NCBI GenBank assembly: GCA_023444055.1
Contig: JAEZRV010000098.1
Span: 1-64,000, forward strand
DNA: 64,000 nt
From: Bacillota bacterium
GTDB taxonomy: Bacteria; Bacillota; Clostridia; Acetivibrionales; DSM-1351
Direction: 5' to 3'
Below, one piece after another: positions 1 through 8,825 of this stretch (position 1 is the first letter of the stretch; every line of letters starts with the position of its first letter). The position numbers and the translations under genes were made by a program. A model generated the notes under the pieces. That model saw nothing but the letters and a program-made list of their open reading frames with translations. It ran no database searches and had not been told where the DNA came from.

Positions 1-2
1 AT

Positions 3-398
3 CAAATTCAAGAAGTTACAAAACAGGTTGTTGATTCGGTTGAAAACTTGAAACATAGCTCAGAGCAAGCATTAATTTTTATTGAATCGCAGGTTATTAA
101 AGATTATGATTCGTTAGTACATACAGGTGAGCAGTATTATGAGGATGCCGAATATGTGAGCACAATGGTAACAGATTTTAGTGCAACATCAGAGGAACTA
201 GCTGCATCTATCCAGAATATGATAAAGATAATCAATGAAATTTCTATTGCAAATAATGAAGCTGCATCTGGTACTCAGAATATAGCCCTTAAGTCTTCTT
301 CAATTTTTGAAAAGGCAAAATCTATATCCGATATGGCGTCTTCAACAAAGGACAGTTTAGAAATGCTTTTGAAAATGTCTAGTGAGTTTGAAGTATAA
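3..398 (+). CDS. Methyl-accepting chemotaxis protein, C-terminal end (5' truncated by window)
   Basis: The reading frame is open from the first bases of the window, so only the last ~131 residues of a longer protein are present. The sequence is a Ser/Ala/Glu-rich heptad helix with the phrase ATSEELAASIQNM, typical of the returning helix and adaptation region of the receptor cytoplasmic hairpin. Such receptors sit in the membrane and control CheA through CheW. The highly conserved tip must lie before base 1. The TTG at 48 is only the first start-like codon in the frame and is not taken as a true start. A strong hairpin terminator follows. The receptor at 37195-38676 ends in a similar way. Confidence 0.8.
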   Translation, partial: QIQEVTKQVVDSVENLKHSSEQALIFIESQVIKDYDSLVHTGEQYYEDAEYVSTMVTDFSATSEELAASIQNMIKIINEISIANNEAASGTQNIALKSSSIFEKAKSISDMASSTKDSLEMLLKMSSEFEV

Positions 399-438
399 TA
401 TTTGTTGTTAAATTTCACTGAAACGGTTTGTCACCACC

Positions 439-470
439 AACAAAAGCTGCTAATAAAGCGGCTTTTGTTA
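439..470 (+). terminator. Hairpin terminator after the chemotaxis receptor fragment
   Basis: The arms AACAAAAGCTGC and GCGGCTTTTGTTA form a stem that includes an A-tract and a T-rich 3' side, 40 bases after the stop codon. This fits an intrinsic terminator. Confidence 0.6.
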
Positions 471-471
471 T

Positions 472-499
472 GTGTGCGTCCAGCGAAGCTGGAGCACAC
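472..499. repeat. Second, near-perfect inverted repeat
   Basis: GTGTGCGTCCAGC and GCTGGAGCACAC pair over 12 base pairs with one bulged G and a GAA loop, directly behind the terminator hairpin. It has no T-run of its own. It may back up termination or be a REP-like palindrome. Confidence 0.5.
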
Positions 500-580
500 T
501 TGCCTATTGAGTATATTGGGGTTTTTCGGCAAAGAATTTATTTTACAGACATGAAAATAATATAAAGTTTAATAATGTAA

Positions 581-620
581 TGTTATAATTGTGAGAACAA
601 CTAGATTATTTCTAGTTGTT
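581..620 (+). promoter_or_regulatory. Extended -10 promoter and 5' stem-loop of the RCC1-repeat gene
   Basis: TG-T-TATAAT at 581-589 is an extended -10 element, and the -35 region is poor, as is common for this class. A perfect 10-bp inverted repeat (AACAACTAGA / TCTAGTTGTT, 596-620) begins about 7 bases after the -10, so it would be the very 5' end of the mRNA. It could stabilise the transcript or act as an operator. The start AUG follows a clear AAAGGAG. Confidence 0.5.
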
Positions 621-646
621 AATTATTCCCAAAAGGAGTTAATAAG

Positions 647-2725
647 ATGGTAAATAACAGAAAGATTATATTATTATTAGTTTTAACTTTACTATTTACT
701 AGTATAGTATCAGGGCAAGCATTTGCTATAGATAAGAATACCGTAAAGTTTATATCAGTGGATGCCGGTCAATGGTTTTCAATTGCTTTGAAGAGTGACG
801 GAACAGTATGGACGGCAGGAAGAAATGATGTCGGACAGTTAGGCGTTGGTGATAAAAGTTATAGAGCTGGTTTTGTTAAAGTTACAGGATTAAAAGACAT
901 CATTGCTGTTTCGGCGGCTTCTAGCCACTGTGTAGCCTTAAAGAAGGATGGGACAGTATGGACATGGGGTCGTAATACAGATGGTGAACTAGGTGATGGG
1001 ACATTTATAAGCAAGTCAAATCCTGTCAAAGTAAAAAATCTTACAAATGTAAAATCAATTGCTACTGGGTATCAACATACATTAGCCTTAAAGAAGGATG
1101 GAACAGTATGGGCATGGGGATATAACTATTATTCTTCTCTGGGAAATGACAGCACAACAAATAGAAATGTACCCGTAAAAGTGAATTTGTTAGAAAATGT
1201 AAAAAACATCAATGCATATTATGAGAATAGTATTGCTGTTAAGAATGATGGTTCTGTTTGGATATGGGGTTCATGTACATCTGATTGGTCTGTAAAAAAT
1301 AAGAGAAAGCCTGTTAAGCTAAAAGGAGTTCTAAATGCAGAGAATGTATATTTGTTTTTAAATGAGAACTACTTCACCAAAAAGGATGGTAGTTTATGGT
1401 ATTGGGATATGGACGACAGTAGTACTCAAGATAAAACAAAACAAGAGGTATCTACATATGTAGTAAAAGTAGATAATATTAATAAGGTAAAAACTGTAGT
1501 CAATGTTGATAAATCATTGTTTGCTTTAAAAACAGATGGAACACTATGGAAGTTTGAAGATGATTCAGATATTCCTACTAAAATGCAAGGGTTAAATAAT
1601 ATTAAATGGTTTTGTGCAGATAGTGGAAGTGCTTTTGCAATCAAAGCAGATGGTACACTTTGGGCATGGGGGGACAATTACTGTGGAGAACTAGGAGATG
1701 GCTCAGTTCAAGGGTTATTAAATCCAACAAGTGTTATGAAATCAAATACTATCTCATCAATTCATGCCAATGATAATAGTTCGCTTTTAGTAACAAATGA
1801 TGGTGAAATCTTAGGAATGGGTGCAGTTCCAACGTTTATTGACAAGGGTGATTATATAACGAAACCAACTACACTTAATCCTTTTAAAAATACAAAATCT
1901 GTTGCTGCAGCATATTTTAATTTGACTGTTCTTAAAAAGGATGGAACAGTTTGGGATAGCTCATTCAGTGATGATATAGTACTAGATAATGTTGCTGATA
2001 TAAAAGGCGGATTTTCCCACAGTATGGCGCTTAAACAAGATGGTTTTGTATATTCATGGGGGAGTAACACTTTCGGAGGATTAGGCAGTGGGGATACCAA
2101 TGATAGTGACACTCCGATAAAAGTAAATACGTTATCTAATATAAAAGCAATCGCAATTTCTGGATATAGTTCCTTTGCTTTGAAAGATGATGGAACAGTT
2201 TGGGGGTGGGGAAGTAATTTCTTTATTTCAAGTAATAAAGATAAATTTATCATAAGCAATCCAACTAGAATTGAAGGACTTTCTGAAATAACTGCTATTG
2301 CAGGTGGGGATGACGCATTTGCTGCATTAAAGAAGGACGGAACTGTTTATGAATTAGGAAGCTATTATACAAATGACACGCATATAGAGAAGAGAACACC
2401 TGTAAAAGTCAGTGAATTAAATGACATTATATCAATTGCTTGCGGTGATGGGTATTATATGGCTTTGAAAAAGGATGGAACAGTTTGGACGTGGGGCAAA
2501 AATGAGAAGGGACAATTAGGTGATGGAACGGTTATAAGTAATGAAAAACCAAAGATGGTAAAAGGATTGAGAGAGATTATTAATATTTCAGCAGGTTCAG
2601 GTCATTCATTAGCTTTAGGTAAGGATGGAACAGTATGGGCGTGGGGTGATAATATGTTTGGACAACTTGGAACTGGACGTGTGCTAACAATATCAAAACC
2701 TATACAGGTTGGGATTGCAAAATAA
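647..2725 (+). CDS. Secreted RCC1-repeat (beta-propeller) protein
   Basis: A 692-residue protein with a signal peptide (MVNNRKIILLLVLTLLFTS, cleavage near AFA at about 27). The rest is a run of ~50-residue units carrying variants of ALKKDGTVWTWG followed by GQLGDGT, the RCC1 / regulator of chromosome condensation repeat. There are roughly 13 units, enough for two seven-bladed propellers or one incomplete pair. Bacterial secreted RCC1 proteins are generally thought to bind proteins or surfaces; no enzyme motif is seen. No dockerin, SLH or sortase signal is visible, so it is probably released or loosely wall-bound. It is transcribed alone, from its own promoter. The AAAGGAGTT site at 631-639 fixes the start. 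Confidence 0.85.
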   Translation: MVNNRKIILLLVLTLLFTSIVSGQAFAIDKNTVKFISVDAGQWFSIALKSDGTVWTAGRNDVGQLGVGDKSYRAGFVKVTGLKDIIAVSAASSHCVALKKDGTVWTWGRNTDGELGDGTFISKSNPVKVKNLTNVKSIATGYQHTLALKKDGTVWAWGYNYYSSLGNDSTTNRNVPVKVNLLENVKNINAYYENSIAVKNDGSVWIWGSCTSDWSVKNKRKPVKLKGVLNAENVYLFLNENYFTKKDGSLWYWDMDDSSTQDKTKQEVSTYVVKVDNINKVKTVVNVDKSLFALKTDGTLWKFEDDSDIPTKMQGLNNIKWFCADSGSAFAIKADGTLWAWGDNYCGELGDGSVQGLLNPTSVMKSNTISSIHANDNSSLLVTNDGEILGMGAVPTFIDKGDYITKPTTLNPFKNTKSVAAAYFNLTVLKKDGTVWDSSFSDDIVLDNVADIKGGFSHSMALKQDGFVYSWGSNTFGGLGSGDTNDSDTPIKVNTLSNIKAIAISGYSSFALKDDGTVWGWGSNFFISSNKDKFIISNPTRIEGLSEITAIAGGDDAFAALKKDGTVYELGSYYTNDTHIEKRTPVKVSELNDIISIACGDGYYMALKKDGTVWTWGKNEKGQLGDGTVISNEKPKMVKGLREIINISAGSGHSLALGKDGTVWAWGDNMFGQLGTGRVLTISKPIQVGIAK

Positions 2726-2888
2726 GAATATAGCAGATTAAAGAATCTATATCCTCAAGCTCATTACCATTAATTGATACTATTATGATTAAACTGATAG
2801 AAAGAACTACTAGTGATAAAACTTTATGCACTGGGGAGAAAAATAAGCATCAAATTTAGTCGATGAAATATTGAATTAAATTGTCACA

Positions 2889-3291
2889 GATGTTGATAAT
2901 AATACATCTCCTGAATGGATTGGTGAGTGGGAAGATACATTGATGAAATGATGAAAAAGGGTACGGTTATGCAATTAGCAATCCATTTTTTGATATGTGG
3001 TTGCTGTTGCATCATGTTGAAATTAATGAAAAAGATAAATCATTTGCTGTAACAGATGACCATGCATACGAGCCAACAAACCATTTTAGAGAGAGATTGC
3101 GAAACGATGCTAATGCTCCTATGAAGGATACAAAACATATTTTACCAAAGCATTATAACGAATATAAAATCAGACAAGCTATTGCAAGAGCAAAAATGTT
3201 ACATAAAAGTAAAGATGATAAGTGTCCCAATTATTTTGCTACTACAGTATATTTGCTACTTGAAAAAATAATAGCTATGCTACCAGAATAA
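2889..3291 (+). pseudogene. RloB-like protein, N-terminally truncated and frameshifted remnant
   Basis: From 2947 to 3291 one frame reads ...YGYAISNPFFDMWLLLHH..., the hallmark of the C-terminal half of RloB-family proteins (usually ISNPCFExWLLLH). That frame has a stop at 2944, but in another frame the bases from 2889 read DVDNNTSPEWIGEWEDTL, which looks like the preceding acidic RloB segment. One indel near 2945 would join them. Nothing RloB-like is evident further upstream, so the N-terminal half is gone. RloB genes are associated with anti-phage islands such as those holding abortive infection genes. An ATG at 2995 gives a 98-residue reading frame, but it starts inside the conserved motif and has no ribosome site. 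Confidence 0.6.
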
Positions 3292-4382
3292 AAGGATTAT
3301 TCAATTTTAATGATTTTGTTTTTCTTGTTATGATATATGATGGTATCTTTAACATAAGGTGCATAAATAATAATACTGTTAGAACTATATTATTTAGATT
3401 ACAAATTCTCCATCTCTAAACAGAAAATGCTGACAGTCTTACTGAGTAAACTGTTAATATATTTTGAATTAATTAGAGTATGGTGTATTGTAAAACATAT
3501 TATTAGTTCTATTTTTTATATATAAATTACATTAAAGATTAAAAAGTCAGAACAATGTGAAAAATAAAATTATCCCATTGTAACCAGACAGAACATTTGA
3601 CAATACGAGATAACCCGAGATGCAACGAGAGAAGTTGAGAAAAGCCAGTATTTAAGCAGGATTACGCAAGATATAAAAAGATTCAATGACAAAAATATTG
3701 AGATTGTAATATAACTGTAACAATATTATTTAAAAATTGCTCAAACTATTTATTTTAAAAGGTTTGGGCAATTTTTATTTGTTTTTACTACTATAAATTT
3801 TTGATTTACTTTTTAAAATATGTAATAACGTGTACACGTTGCGTTAGTGAGCGTTACTCATAAAAAAGAAAAAGCCTAGAAAGTTGAAAATGCAAGCGTT
3901 TATAAATAAGCAAGAATAAAATTCAGTCGTGCAAAATTGTGATTTTGATGGCTGATTACTCCAAAATTAATTCTGTTTTAAAGTGACAAAGTTACATTTT
4001 TATAAAAAGCCTGTCACATTGGCTTAAATAAAGGGGTTTCCCATATTTTTAACATTCCATATATGGTATTTTTCAATGTGACATTATAGCATTATCAAGA
4101 AATGCTATAAATTAAGCCAATTCTGCAAAATAGCATAATTTAAAAATTATTGCAGAATTGCAGTTAATTCAAGCGTTATAGGCATTTTTTTTAGAATAAA
4201 ATATTAAAAAGCAATTCTACAATAATATGAATAAATATACATAAAAAATAAATATTTATTCAATATTTTCTACTTGTCAAAAAACATTCAAGAAGCAGTT
4301 CTATGAAGTGATACATATATAATATTCTTCGAAATAGTTCTACTATATAGTTATAAATATACACAAAATGGAGGTGCAAGTC
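3292..4382. other. Long non-coding, degenerate stretch before the prophage remnant
   Basis: About 1.1 kb of AT-rich DNA with no convincing reading frame on either strand. It holds one terminator-like hairpin (3732-3777) and a stretch at 3595-3660 with repeated CGAGA/GAGA words. It lies between the RloB remnant and the Mor gene, where the early region and transposition genes of a Mu-like phage would be expected, so it may be the scar of their loss (inference). Confidence 0.5.
3732..3777 (+). terminator. Hairpin terminator in the degenerate region
   Basis: AAAATTGCTCAAAC pairs with GTTTGGGCAATTTTT with a single G-T pair, and the right arm runs into a T-rich tail. It has no gene immediately upstream now. 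Confidence 0.55.
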
Positions 4383-4700
4383 ATGTCAGACACATGGGTG
4401 CAAGAGCTAACAACAGATATGATTCCAGATGGAATATGCAAGACTATTGCTGAAAAAATTGGTACAGAGAATCTTCTTGAAGTTTTGACTTTAATAGGAG
4501 GTTCAACCTTTTATTTTCCAAAGGCTGAGACAATGTTACGTAGTTTGCGTGACCAAAAAATCCGAAAAGAGTTTAATGGATTTAATTCTTTCGAATTATC
4601 CATGAAATACAATATAAGTGAACGCTGGGTGCAATTGATTATAGAAAAAGCGGACACTGACAAGACTTCGAGAAATCGAGGTAACACTAACAAAAAGTAA
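4383..4700 (+). CDS. Mor-family transcription activator (Mu-like prophage)
   Basis: A 105-residue protein resembling the Mor/C activators that switch on middle or late genes of Mu-like phages. It has an N-terminal helical dimer region, a central LTLIGGSTFYFPKAE segment typical of the family, and a C-terminal helix-turn-helix (FELSMKYNISERWVQLI). An upstream ATG at 4368 contains the ribosome site GGAGGT (4370-4375) in its own codons, and that site is ideally spaced for the ATG at 4383, so the latter is chosen. The head genes follow 56 bases later, suggesting it once drove their expression. It is part of a remnant without a recognisable transposase. Confidence 0.75.
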   Translation: MSDTWVQELTTDMIPDGICKTIAEKIGTENLLEVLTLIGGSTFYFPKAETMLRSLRDQKIRKEFNGFNSFELSMKYNISERWVQLIIEKADTDKTSRNRGNTNKK

Positions 4701-4756
4701 ATTTTTTAAAAGCAAGTACATAAATCATATTTTACAGAAAGTAGGAGGAAAACAAA

Positions 4757-5683
4757 ATGATAGTAAACCAACAGGCATTAAAAGATATTTACTCAAGCTT
4801 CAATACAGTGTTTAATCAAACATTGGAGACAGTTGAACAGAATTACAAGAGAGTGGCAATGGAAGTTCCTTCCGCAAGCAGTGATGAAAATTACACGTGG
4901 CTCGGACAGATGCCGAGTATGCGACAATGGATAGGAGACAGACAGATTCAAAATCTAATGGCTCACTCTTATAACATTAAAAATGAACACTTTGAACTTA
5001 CTATTGCAGTTGACAGGGATAATATTGCAGATGACAAAATAGGCATATATAAGCCACTTGTGCAGGACTTAGCAGAGAACACCCAAAGACATCCTGATGA
5101 ACTTGTTTTTACTTTGTTAGGTCAAGGATTTGCACAAAAGTGTTATGATGACAAATCTTTTTTTGCTACAGACCATCCTTCTCAATTAAAAAGCATTGCT
5201 AAACAAAGTAACAAAGGTACAAAGAAACTGTCAGCTTCATCCTATAACGAAGCAAGAACACAAATGATGCTTATAAAAGGCGATAATGGCAAGTCATTAA
5301 AAATTGTTCCCAATTTACTGGTTGTTTCTCCACAAAATGAAGCGATTGCAAGAGAAATCCTTTTTGCTGACCTTATAGCAGGAAGTACAAATGTAAATAA
5401 AAATACTTGTGAGCTTTTAGTTGTGCCAGAGCTTGCAGACTATCCAAACCAATGGTATCTGCTTTGTACTAAAAGAGCTATTAGACCGTTTGTTTTTCAG
5501 TTAAGAGAAAAAGCTAAACTTGTAGCACTTGACAGTGAGAATGACGAAAATGTTTTTATGCGTAAAGAATACTTATATGGAGTTGACGGTCGTTATAATG
5601 CAGGATATGGCTTGTGGCAACTAGCATATGGTTCAACAGGAGAAGAAGCTGAGCAATCGACTACGGAAACACCTGTGGGCTAA
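4757..5683 (+). CDS. Mu-like major head subunit, gpT family
   Basis: A 308-residue protein with the layout of Mu gpT, the major capsid protein. The N-terminus is helical, followed by MPSMRQWIGDRQIQNL, the segment FELTIAVDRDNIADDKIGIY, and FFATDHP before the variable middle. Length and motifs match the family and no internal damage is seen. AGGAGGAAA sits at the right distance from the ATG. In Mu the protease/scaffold gene I precedes T; here it follows, so the order is rearranged. No portal, terminase or tail genes are nearby, so virion assembly from this locus is not expected. Confidence 0.85.
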   Translation: MIVNQQALKDIYSSFNTVFNQTLETVEQNYKRVAMEVPSASSDENYTWLGQMPSMRQWIGDRQIQNLMAHSYNIKNEHFELTIAVDRDNIADDKIGIYKPLVQDLAENTQRHPDELVFTLLGQGFAQKCYDDKSFFATDHPSQLKSIAKQSNKGTKKLSASSYNEARTQMMLIKGDNGKSLKIVPNLLVVSPQNEAIAREILFADLIAGSTNVNKNTCELLVVPELADYPNQWYLLCTKRAIRPFVFQLREKAKLVALDSENDENVFMRKEYLYGVDGRYNAGYGLWQLAYGSTGEEAEQSTTETPVG

Positions 5684-5721
5684 GATTTAATTCATATTTT
5701 TAAATAGAAAGGTAGTTAACT

Positions 5722-6795
5722 ATGGGAAATAATTCATATATGATGGCGAACAGTGTAAATATTGAAAACATTCCACAGGTTATTAAAATCTTACCGTTGG
5801 GGAATGTATGTTCTCAAAAAGGAGACTTTATTGTAGATAGTAGCTCTTATGTCACTATGAATCAACGCTTTCTCGCTCATAAGGTTGATATTGTCGTTGA
5901 CTATGAACACCAGACTTTAGAGAATAAGGAAGCTCCTGCTGGTGGATGGATAAAAGAACTTATTCTCAATAATGATGGAATATATGCACAGGTAGAATGG
6001 ACTGACAAAGCAAAGTCATACATAAAAGCGAAGGAGTATAGATATCTTTCTCCTGTTGTTCTAGTAAACAAGAATACTGGAAAAGCTATTGCACTCCATT
6101 CTGTGGCATTGACTAACACGCCTGCAATTGATGGAATGTCAGCAATTATAAATAGCATGAACAAAGGGATTGATATTGTGGATCAGCAGACTGATGAATT
6201 AAACGATAAAAACACCGATTCACAACAACAGCCAAAGAATACACAGCTTAAAATGGACGTATTAACAACCATTGCAAAAGAACTGGGATTGAAAGATAAT
6301 GCTACCCTTGATGAAATACTTAGTACAGTTAAACAGCTTATAAGCGATAAGGCAGAAACGGAGAGTATCTCTAATAAATTGAAAGTTGAAAAGGCTAATG
6401 CTGAAAATGCAGAACTTGTACAAATGGCATTATCAATTGGACAAATAGAACCGTCTCAAACTGAATGGGCATATAAACGCTGTGCGGAGGATGTTGACGG
6501 CTTCAAATTCTTTGTTGAAGGAGCTTATAAAAAGGAATGTGATAAGGTTGTAGGGCTTGCATTAGAAAATGGTAAAATAGCACCCTTTCAAAAAGAATGG
6601 GCAGAACAGCTTGCACTTAAAGACCTTGAAATTTTCAAGACCTTTGTTAATCAGTCTTTACCAGTCATTCCAATTGGTGAACTTCAATATTTAAAGGATG
6701 ATACTCACAGTACAAGCAAGCATAACAGCAAAAATAATAGAGCTAGTGAACTTATGGGGCTTACAGATGAAGAAGTAAATAAGTACGACAAGTAA
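5722..6795 (+). CDS. Mu-like prophage protease/scaffold, gpI family
   Basis: A 357-residue protein of the Mu I protein family, which processes the prohead and supplies the internal scaffold. The N-terminal ~135 residues look like the protease part (VDIVVDYEHQTLENKEAPAG, then ALHSVALTNTPAIDGM). The C-terminal part is charged and helical, as expected for a scaffold, and contains a duplicated unit (ALSIGQIEPSQTEWAYKR and ALENGKIAPFQKEWAEQL). It starts 38 bases after gpT with GAAAGG before the ATG and was probably co-transcribed with it. It appears intact. Confidence 0.8.
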   Translation: MGNNSYMMANSVNIENIPQVIKILPLGNVCSQKGDFIVDSSSYVTMNQRFLAHKVDIVVDYEHQTLENKEAPAGGWIKELILNNDGIYAQVEWTDKAKSYIKAKEYRYLSPVVLVNKNTGKAIALHSVALTNTPAIDGMSAIINSMNKGIDIVDQQTDELNDKNTDSQQQPKNTQLKMDVLTTIAKELGLKDNATLDEILSTVKQLISDKAETESISNKLKVEKANAENAELVQMALSIGQIEPSQTEWAYKRCAEDVDGFKFFVEGAYKKECDKVVGLALENGKIAPFQKEWAEQLALKDLEIFKTFVNQSLPVIPIGELQYLKDDTHSTSKHNSKNNRASELMGLTDEEVNKYDK

Positions 6796-6857
6796 TTGCT
6801 TTAAATGCCATATAAGACGTTTTAATAGTGTTTGATAGAATAGATATACAAAGAAAG

Positions 6858-6895
6858 TTTTACCCCCGTTAACACGAATAATAACGGGGGTAAAA
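6858..6895. repeat. Perfect 13-bp inverted repeat after the gpI gene
   Basis: TTTACCCCCGTTA and TAACGGGGGTAAA face each other across a short loop, 60 bases after gpI. It is probably a factor-independent transcription stop or mRNA 3' stabiliser, although the T-run is weak. Confidence 0.55.
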
Positions 6896-6989
6896 ACGAT
6901 ATTTAAAAAAAGTATATATATTTACGTCAATAAAAATTTCTTTACTCAGTTATCTTTCTCAATATATTTGACAAAAGGAAGTGAAGTAC

Positions 6990-7475
6990 ATGCCCAGCAT
7001 CCGACTTGAAGGTGACACAAGACAGCTTTTAAGAAAATTGCAGAAGCTTAAAAACATAGATAAAAAGGGTATTAATAAAGCGATTGGTGAAGGATTACGT
7101 TCAAGCACTGTAGAAAGGTTTAGTACACAGAAAGCACCAGACGGAAAGAAGTGGCGCAACTCAATTAGAGCTTCAGAAGACGGCGGTGTAACCTTAACTA
7201 AAACTGCTCGACTAAAAAACTCTATAAAGTCTTACGGAGATGGAGCAGGAGCAGTAGTTGGAACAAATACCATCTATGCAGGAACACACCAATTTGGAGC
7301 ACGTCGAACCATACGTGCGGAAAGTCCAAAAGGCTTACGTTTTAAAGTTAGTGGTGGTAAATGGGTTACTAAGAAGAAAGTCAAAGTAAACATTCCAGCA
7401 CGTCCCTTTTTAGGTATAAGCAAAGAAGACCAAGAGGAAATAAGAGATACTATCGAAAAAGCTCTTAGAGATTAA
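6990..7475 (+). CDS. Phage virion morphogenesis protein, Mu gpG family
   Basis: A 161-residue basic protein of the gpG/virion morphogenesis family, which acts in joining heads and tails. Family features are the early IRLEGDTRQLLRKLQKL helix, FSTQKAPDGKKW, LTKTARLKNSI and the ending IPARPFLGISKED. A GTG at 6981 is in frame, but the AAAGGAAG at 6974-6981 runs into it; the same site is well placed for ATG 6990. The gene is separated from gpI by 190 bases and a hairpin. It appears full length. Confidence 0.8.
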   Translation: MPSIRLEGDTRQLLRKLQKLKNIDKKGINKAIGEGLRSSTVERFSTQKAPDGKKWRNSIRASEDGGVTLTKTARLKNSIKSYGDGAGAVVGTNTIYAGTHQFGARRTIRAESPKGLRFKVSGGKWVTKKKVKVNIPARPFLGISKEDQEEIRDTIEKALRD

Positions 7476-7578
7476 TACATACCTTTTAAGTAAAAATAGG
7501 CTTGACAAGTTGAACTTATTAAACATATAATTAAAACTGTACTTATTAAACCTATTGAACATAAAGGGAGGCGGAAAC

Positions 7579-7755
7579 TTGCAGGAAGAACTTATAACAA
7601 CAAAACAGTTGTGCGAGTGGTTAAAAATAAGCAAGGCGACAGCTAGTAATTGGCGTAAACAAGGTATGCCTTATTATGGAAAGGATAGAAGTCTCAGATA
7701 TCTCAAGAGTGAGATTGAAAAATGGATGCAAGTCCAAGAAGCTAAAAACAAATAA
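7579..7755 (+). CDS. Small excisionase-like helix-turn-helix protein
   Basis: A 58-residue protein with a winged HTH of the MerR/excisionase kind (TTKQLCEWLKISKATASNWR, then GMPYYGKDRSLRYLKSEIEKWM). A TTG start is chosen because GGGAGG (7566-7571) lies exactly seven bases before it. Proteins of this size recruit a recombinase to attachment sites or regulate phage genes. No integrase is found in the window, so the partner is missing or elsewhere. Confidence 0.6.
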   Translation: MQEELITTKQLCEWLKISKATASNWRKQGMPYYGKDRSLRYLKSEIEKWMQVQEAKNK

Positions 7756-7878
7756 AAAGAAAGCCCGTTTCGTAGTTTGGCGACCCCGAACGGACTTCCT
7801 TCACTAACAAAACCCTGAAAGGGTATTGCTACATACATTCTAGCATACTCCAAAGGGTTAAACAAGGAGGATGCGGAA

Positions 7879-8430
7879 ATGTATACAGATTCTGAAAAAA
7901 AAATTCTGTTGGATACTAGAAACGATTTGAAAGCTATAGCGTCAAATAATAATTACCTCATAGATAAGTATAATAAGCTTTCAGACGACAGGAAAACGGA
8001 AATAATGTACCTTATAAACATGTTTTTAAGGAATGATTCAAAAGCTATAGAAGTTACTTGCAGTTGCCTTAATGAAGAAACTTGTAAGACCAAGAATAGT
8101 ATATCTAAAGAAGCCGTTATTGATGATGCGGATATATTTACTGTGTATTTGAATCTTACCAAAAATATGCGTATAGAAGTATATGTCCGTATATATGAAT
8201 TATTTCAATTAGAACCAAGTTATAAAGGGAGACGTGCTCAAATATGGAGAATGTATAAAAGACTATCTCCACTCTCAAAGAGAATTATTACAAACTATAT
8301 AAAAAGGCTTATAGAAACTGATTCAAAATCTCTTGAAAAGCAGGAAGCACCTAATCAAAACATTGTTGAAAGTGGTATTATTATTGATTTTCAAAGTCAG
8401 AAGTCATTAAGAAAGGGTGCTTCGCTATGA
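7879..8430 (+). CDS. Hypothetical protein, prophage remnant
   Basis: A 183-residue, mostly helical, charged protein with no signal peptide or membrane segment. AAGGAGG is placed eight bases before the ATG. The N-terminal third (NDLKAIASNNNYLIDKYNKL) and the segment YKRLSPLSKRIITNYIKRLI look like helical bundles. Its family is not recognised. It lies ~120 bases after the excisionase-like gene; the gap holds two small hairpins. It could be a phage regulatory protein, but nothing in the sequence shows that directly. Confidence 0.5.
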   Translation: MYTDSEKKILLDTRNDLKAIASNNNYLIDKYNKLSDDRKTEIMYLINMFLRNDSKAIEVTCSCLNEETCKTKNSISKEAVIDDADIFTVYLNLTKNMRIEVYVRIYELFQLEPSYKGRRAQIWRMYKRLSPLSKRIITNYIKRLIETDSKSLEKQEAPNQNIVESGIIIDFQSQKSLRKGASL

Positions 8431-8543
8431 AAGCGTGATTGCCTCCTATTGGACAAAAAATGTTAAGTAGATACCTGTTAGACGAGGAGCGAAAAACTAA
8501 ATCTTTTAAAAAAGATACAGAACTCAAAAAATGAGTTGAAATT

Positions 8544-8596
8544 AAAAGACCTTCCAAATATAATGTATAATTATACTTTGATAGGTCTTTGTTTTT
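8544..8596 (+). terminator. Hairpin terminator before alaS
   Basis: AAAAGACCT and AGGTCTTT close a long stem that also pairs CAAA with TTTG and TATA with TATA, followed by GTTTTTTG. It separates the prophage remnant from the tRNA synthetase genes. Confidence 0.6.
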
Positions 8597-8753
8597 TGTC
8601 AATAATCTTGAGATTTTTTTAATTTTTGTGTCAAAAGTGTTGGCTGGCTACACCCATTATATGCTTAATATACTGTGAAATACTTGAAAACAAAAAATGT
8701 GCTTATTTAGTAGCAAATAAATTGTCGGAACAGGAGACAATATGCATTGTTTA

Positions 8754-8782
8754 TTGATATTGAACGCAGTATATGATATAAT
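8754..8782 (+). promoter_or_regulatory. Sigma-A-type promoter of alaS-asnS
   Basis: TTGATA (8754-8759) and TATAAT (8777-8782) are separated by 17 bases, and TG at 8774-8775 makes an extended -10. The leader to the AUG is only ~35 bases, so there is no room for a T-box riboswitch, unusual for a clostridial aminoacyl-tRNA synthetase operon. Confidence 0.7.
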
Positions 8783-8825
8783 TCATAGCTAATTGAGAAG
8801 ATTTATTTTGATTTGGAGGAGCAAT

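Noticed and set aside
1426..2259. Minus-strand frames inside the RCC1 gene
   Set aside because: Antisense of a repetitive gene with a clear promoter, signal peptide and ribosome site on the plus strand.
3595..3660. Possible phage attachment site with CGAGA words
   Set aside because: No matching second copy and no integrase in the window, so it cannot be supported.
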